A stretch of DNA of 64,000 bases from Lactobacillus psittaci DSM 15354 (GTDB taxonomy: Bacteria > Bacillota > Bacilli > Lactobacillales > Lactobacillaceae): the NCBI RefSeq assembly GCF_000425905.1, contig NZ_KE384473.1:107209-171208 (forward strand), written 5' to 3'. The notes under the pieces were generated by a model that worked only from the letters and a program-made list of their open reading frames with translations, was not told where the DNA came from and made no database searches. The position numbers were made by a program, and so were the translations under genes. Below, one piece after another: positions 62,666 through 64,000 of the stretch (positions are counted from its first letter, which is position 1; each line of letters opens with the position of its first letter).

Positions 62666-63979
62666 ATGTCTGCAAAATGGGAAAAGACCGGTAAAACTAC
62701 TGGTGAATTAACTTTTGAAATTTCACAAGAAGAAATCAAATTAGGTTTAGACCAAGCTTTCAACCGTATTAAGAAGAACTTGCGCGTACCTGGTTTTAGA
62801 AAGGGTCACGTAAGCCGTGTTATCTTTAACCAATACTATGGTGAAGAAGCTCTTTACGAAGATGCTTTAAACGCAGTATTACCAAACGCATATACTGCTG
62901 CTGTAAAGGAAGCTAAGATTGATGCTGTTGGTCAACCAAAGATTGAACCAGTTTCAATGGAAAAAGGTAAGGCTTGGACTATGAAGGCAACTGTTTCAAC
63001 TAAGCCTGAAGTTGAACTTGGTGAATATAAGGGTATCGAAGTTCCTAAGCAAAACACTCGTGTTTACCAAAAGGATATCGATGCTGAATTAGACAAGAAG
63101 CGTGAACAAAATGCTGAACTTGTTTTAAAGGAAGATAAGGCAGCTAAGGGTGACACTGTTATCATCGATTACAAGGGTACTATTGATGGTAAGGCCTTTG
63201 ATGGTGGTAGCGCAGAAAACTACTCACTTGAACTTGGTTCAAACACTTTCATTCCTGGCTTCGAAGACCAACTTGAAGGCCACAAGGCTGGCGATGAAGT
63301 TGATGTCGTTGTAACTTTCCCTAAGGATTACGGTGCAAAGGATTTAGCTGGTAAAGAAGCTCACTTTGCTACTAAGTTACACGAAGTTAAGTCTAAAGAA
63401 CTTCCTAAGTTAGATGACGAGTTTGCTAAAGACGTTGATGACTCAGTTGACTCACTTGATGAATTAAAAGACAAGATTAAGAAGCAATTGAAGGAAGAAA
63501 AGGAAGAAGCTGCACAAGACGCAATCCAAGAAGCAGCAATTACTACTGCAGTTAAGAATGCAAAGATTGATGAAATTCCTGATGCAATGATTCAAGAAGA
63601 TGTTGATACTCAACTTAACCAATACTTGGGTAACATGCAACGTCAAGGCATCGATCCTCAAACTTACTTCAAGTTAACTAACACTAATGAAGCTCAATTA
63701 CGTGCACAATTATCAACTGATGCAGCCGAAAGAGTTAAGACTAATTTAGTTCTTGAAGCAGTTGTTGCTAAGGAAGGCCTTAAGGCAGATGCTAAGGAAA
63801 TTGAACAAGAAATCAAGGACCTTGCAGCTGAATACAACATGGACGAAAAGACTGTTCGTGCAACCTTAAGTGATGAAATGCTTAGCCACGACATTACTGT
63901 ACGTAAGGCTATGGACTTAATTACTGATAACGCAAAGCAAGTTGGTAAGGCTCAACTTGAAAAGGACTCAGACAAGTAA
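62666..63979 (+). CDS. tig: Trigger factor (ribosome-bound chaperone and prolyl isomerase)
   Basis: Folding chaperone at the ribosome exit tunnel. 437 residues: ribosome-binding domain with the signature [11 protein letters not shown] near residue 42 (usual form GFRKGKVP), FKBP-type isomerase domain ([20 protein letters not shown] near 165, [14 protein letters not shown] near 200), and the C-terminal substrate-cradle helices. GGAGG lies nine bases before ATG 62666. clpX usually follows in Firmicutes, but the window ends 21 bases after the stop. Confidence 0.97.
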   Translation: MSAKWEKTGKTTGELTFEISQEEIKLGLDQAFNRIKKNLRVPGFRKGHVSRVIFNQYYGEEALYEDALNAVLPNAYTAAVKEAKIDAVGQPKIEPVSMEKGKAWTMKATVSTKPEVELGEYKGIEVPKQNTRVYQKDIDAELDKKREQNAELVLKEDKAAKGDTVIIDYKGTIDGKAFDGGSAENYSLELGSNTFIPGFEDQLEGHKAGDEVDVVVTFPKDYGAKDLAGKEAHFATKLHEVKSKELPKLDDEFAKDVDDSVDSLDELKDKIKKQLKEEKEEAAQDAIQEAAITTAVKNAKIDEIPDAMIQEDVDTQLNQYLGNMQRQGIDPQTYFKLTNTNEAQLRAQLSTDAAERVKTNLVLEAVVAKEGLKADAKEIEQEIKDLAAEYNMDEKTVRATLSDEMLSHDITVRKAMDLITDNAKQVGKAQLEKDSDK

Positions 63980-64000
63980 TTAAATTCAATTTTTTGAAAA

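Overview
This low-GC window looks like a chromosomal segment of a Lactobacillus, most likely of the gasseri/johnsonii/acidophilus group. The evidence is AT-rich codon use, Gram-positive Shine-Dalgarno sites, two T-box leaders, a division cluster lacking murE, murF and ddl, a divergent YSIRK-type signal peptide with an LPQTG anchor, and lactobacillus-type small genes (DUF3397, DUF1831). The species call is inference. Almost all of the window is core housekeeping DNA. I see no rRNA, tRNA, CRISPR array, transposase, integrase or prophage gene.

Layout. 1-4466: the 3' part of ezrA, then a cysteine desulfurase next to thiI and an RsuA-type pseudouridine synthase. 4483-9961: T-box valS, folC, a HAD phosphatase and radC. 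10007-12533: mreBCD (rod shape). 12542-13137: a 39-residue membrane microprotein on the minus strand and a DUF3397 membrane gene. 13189-26687: the dcw cluster (mraZ, rsmH, ftsL, pbp2X, mraY, murD, murG, divIB, ftsA, ftsZ, sepF, yggT, ylmH, divIVA), with an apparent MraZ operator in front. 26700-31468: T-box ileS, a divergent cold-shock-domain gene, a NUDIX hydrolase, a small membrane protein and mtnN. 31487-34178: a second cysteine desulfurase, DUF1831 and mnmA. 34328-41401: one very large cell-wall-anchored mucus-binding-type adhesin, the only clearly accessory gene. 41604-45246: a histidine phosphatase, a TPR protein and recD2. 45321-47948 (minus strand): RNase J1 with rpoY, and def. 48055-50025: typA behind a terminator-containing leader. 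50127-53714: ftsW, ylbG, rsmD, coaD and a SepM/YlbL protease. 53775-57656: comEA, comEC and holA. 57708-58436: divergent rpsT and rpsO. 58577-61131: RNase J2 and a TPR protein. 61306-63979: tuf and tig.

How the genes work together. The first 26 kb is the division and elongation machinery (EzrA, MreBCD, FtsL/PBP2X/DivIB/FtsA/FtsZ/SepF/DivIVA) with the lipid I/II enzymes MraY and MurG; FtsW is encoded separately at 50 kb. Two cysteine desulfurases each sit next to a tRNA thiolation enzyme (ThiI for s4U8, MnmA for s2U34). Two RNase J paralogs are encoded 11 kb apart; the second has lost part of its metal-binding motif.

For several genes I moved the start away from the longest reading frame because a Shine-Dalgarno site overlaps or abuts the longer start (thiI, valS, ftsL, divIB, sepF, divIVA, the second desulfurase, the adhesin, typA, rsmD, comEA, comEC, rpsT, rpsO, tuf). 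No gene-free stretch exceeds about 300 bases; the larger gaps hold the T-boxes, terminators, promoters and leaders listed. I found no convincing novel multigene system. The most notable items are the MraZ operator, the typA leader attenuator-like structure, the unlisted 39-residue gene, the rpsO leader and the repeat-rich adhesin.
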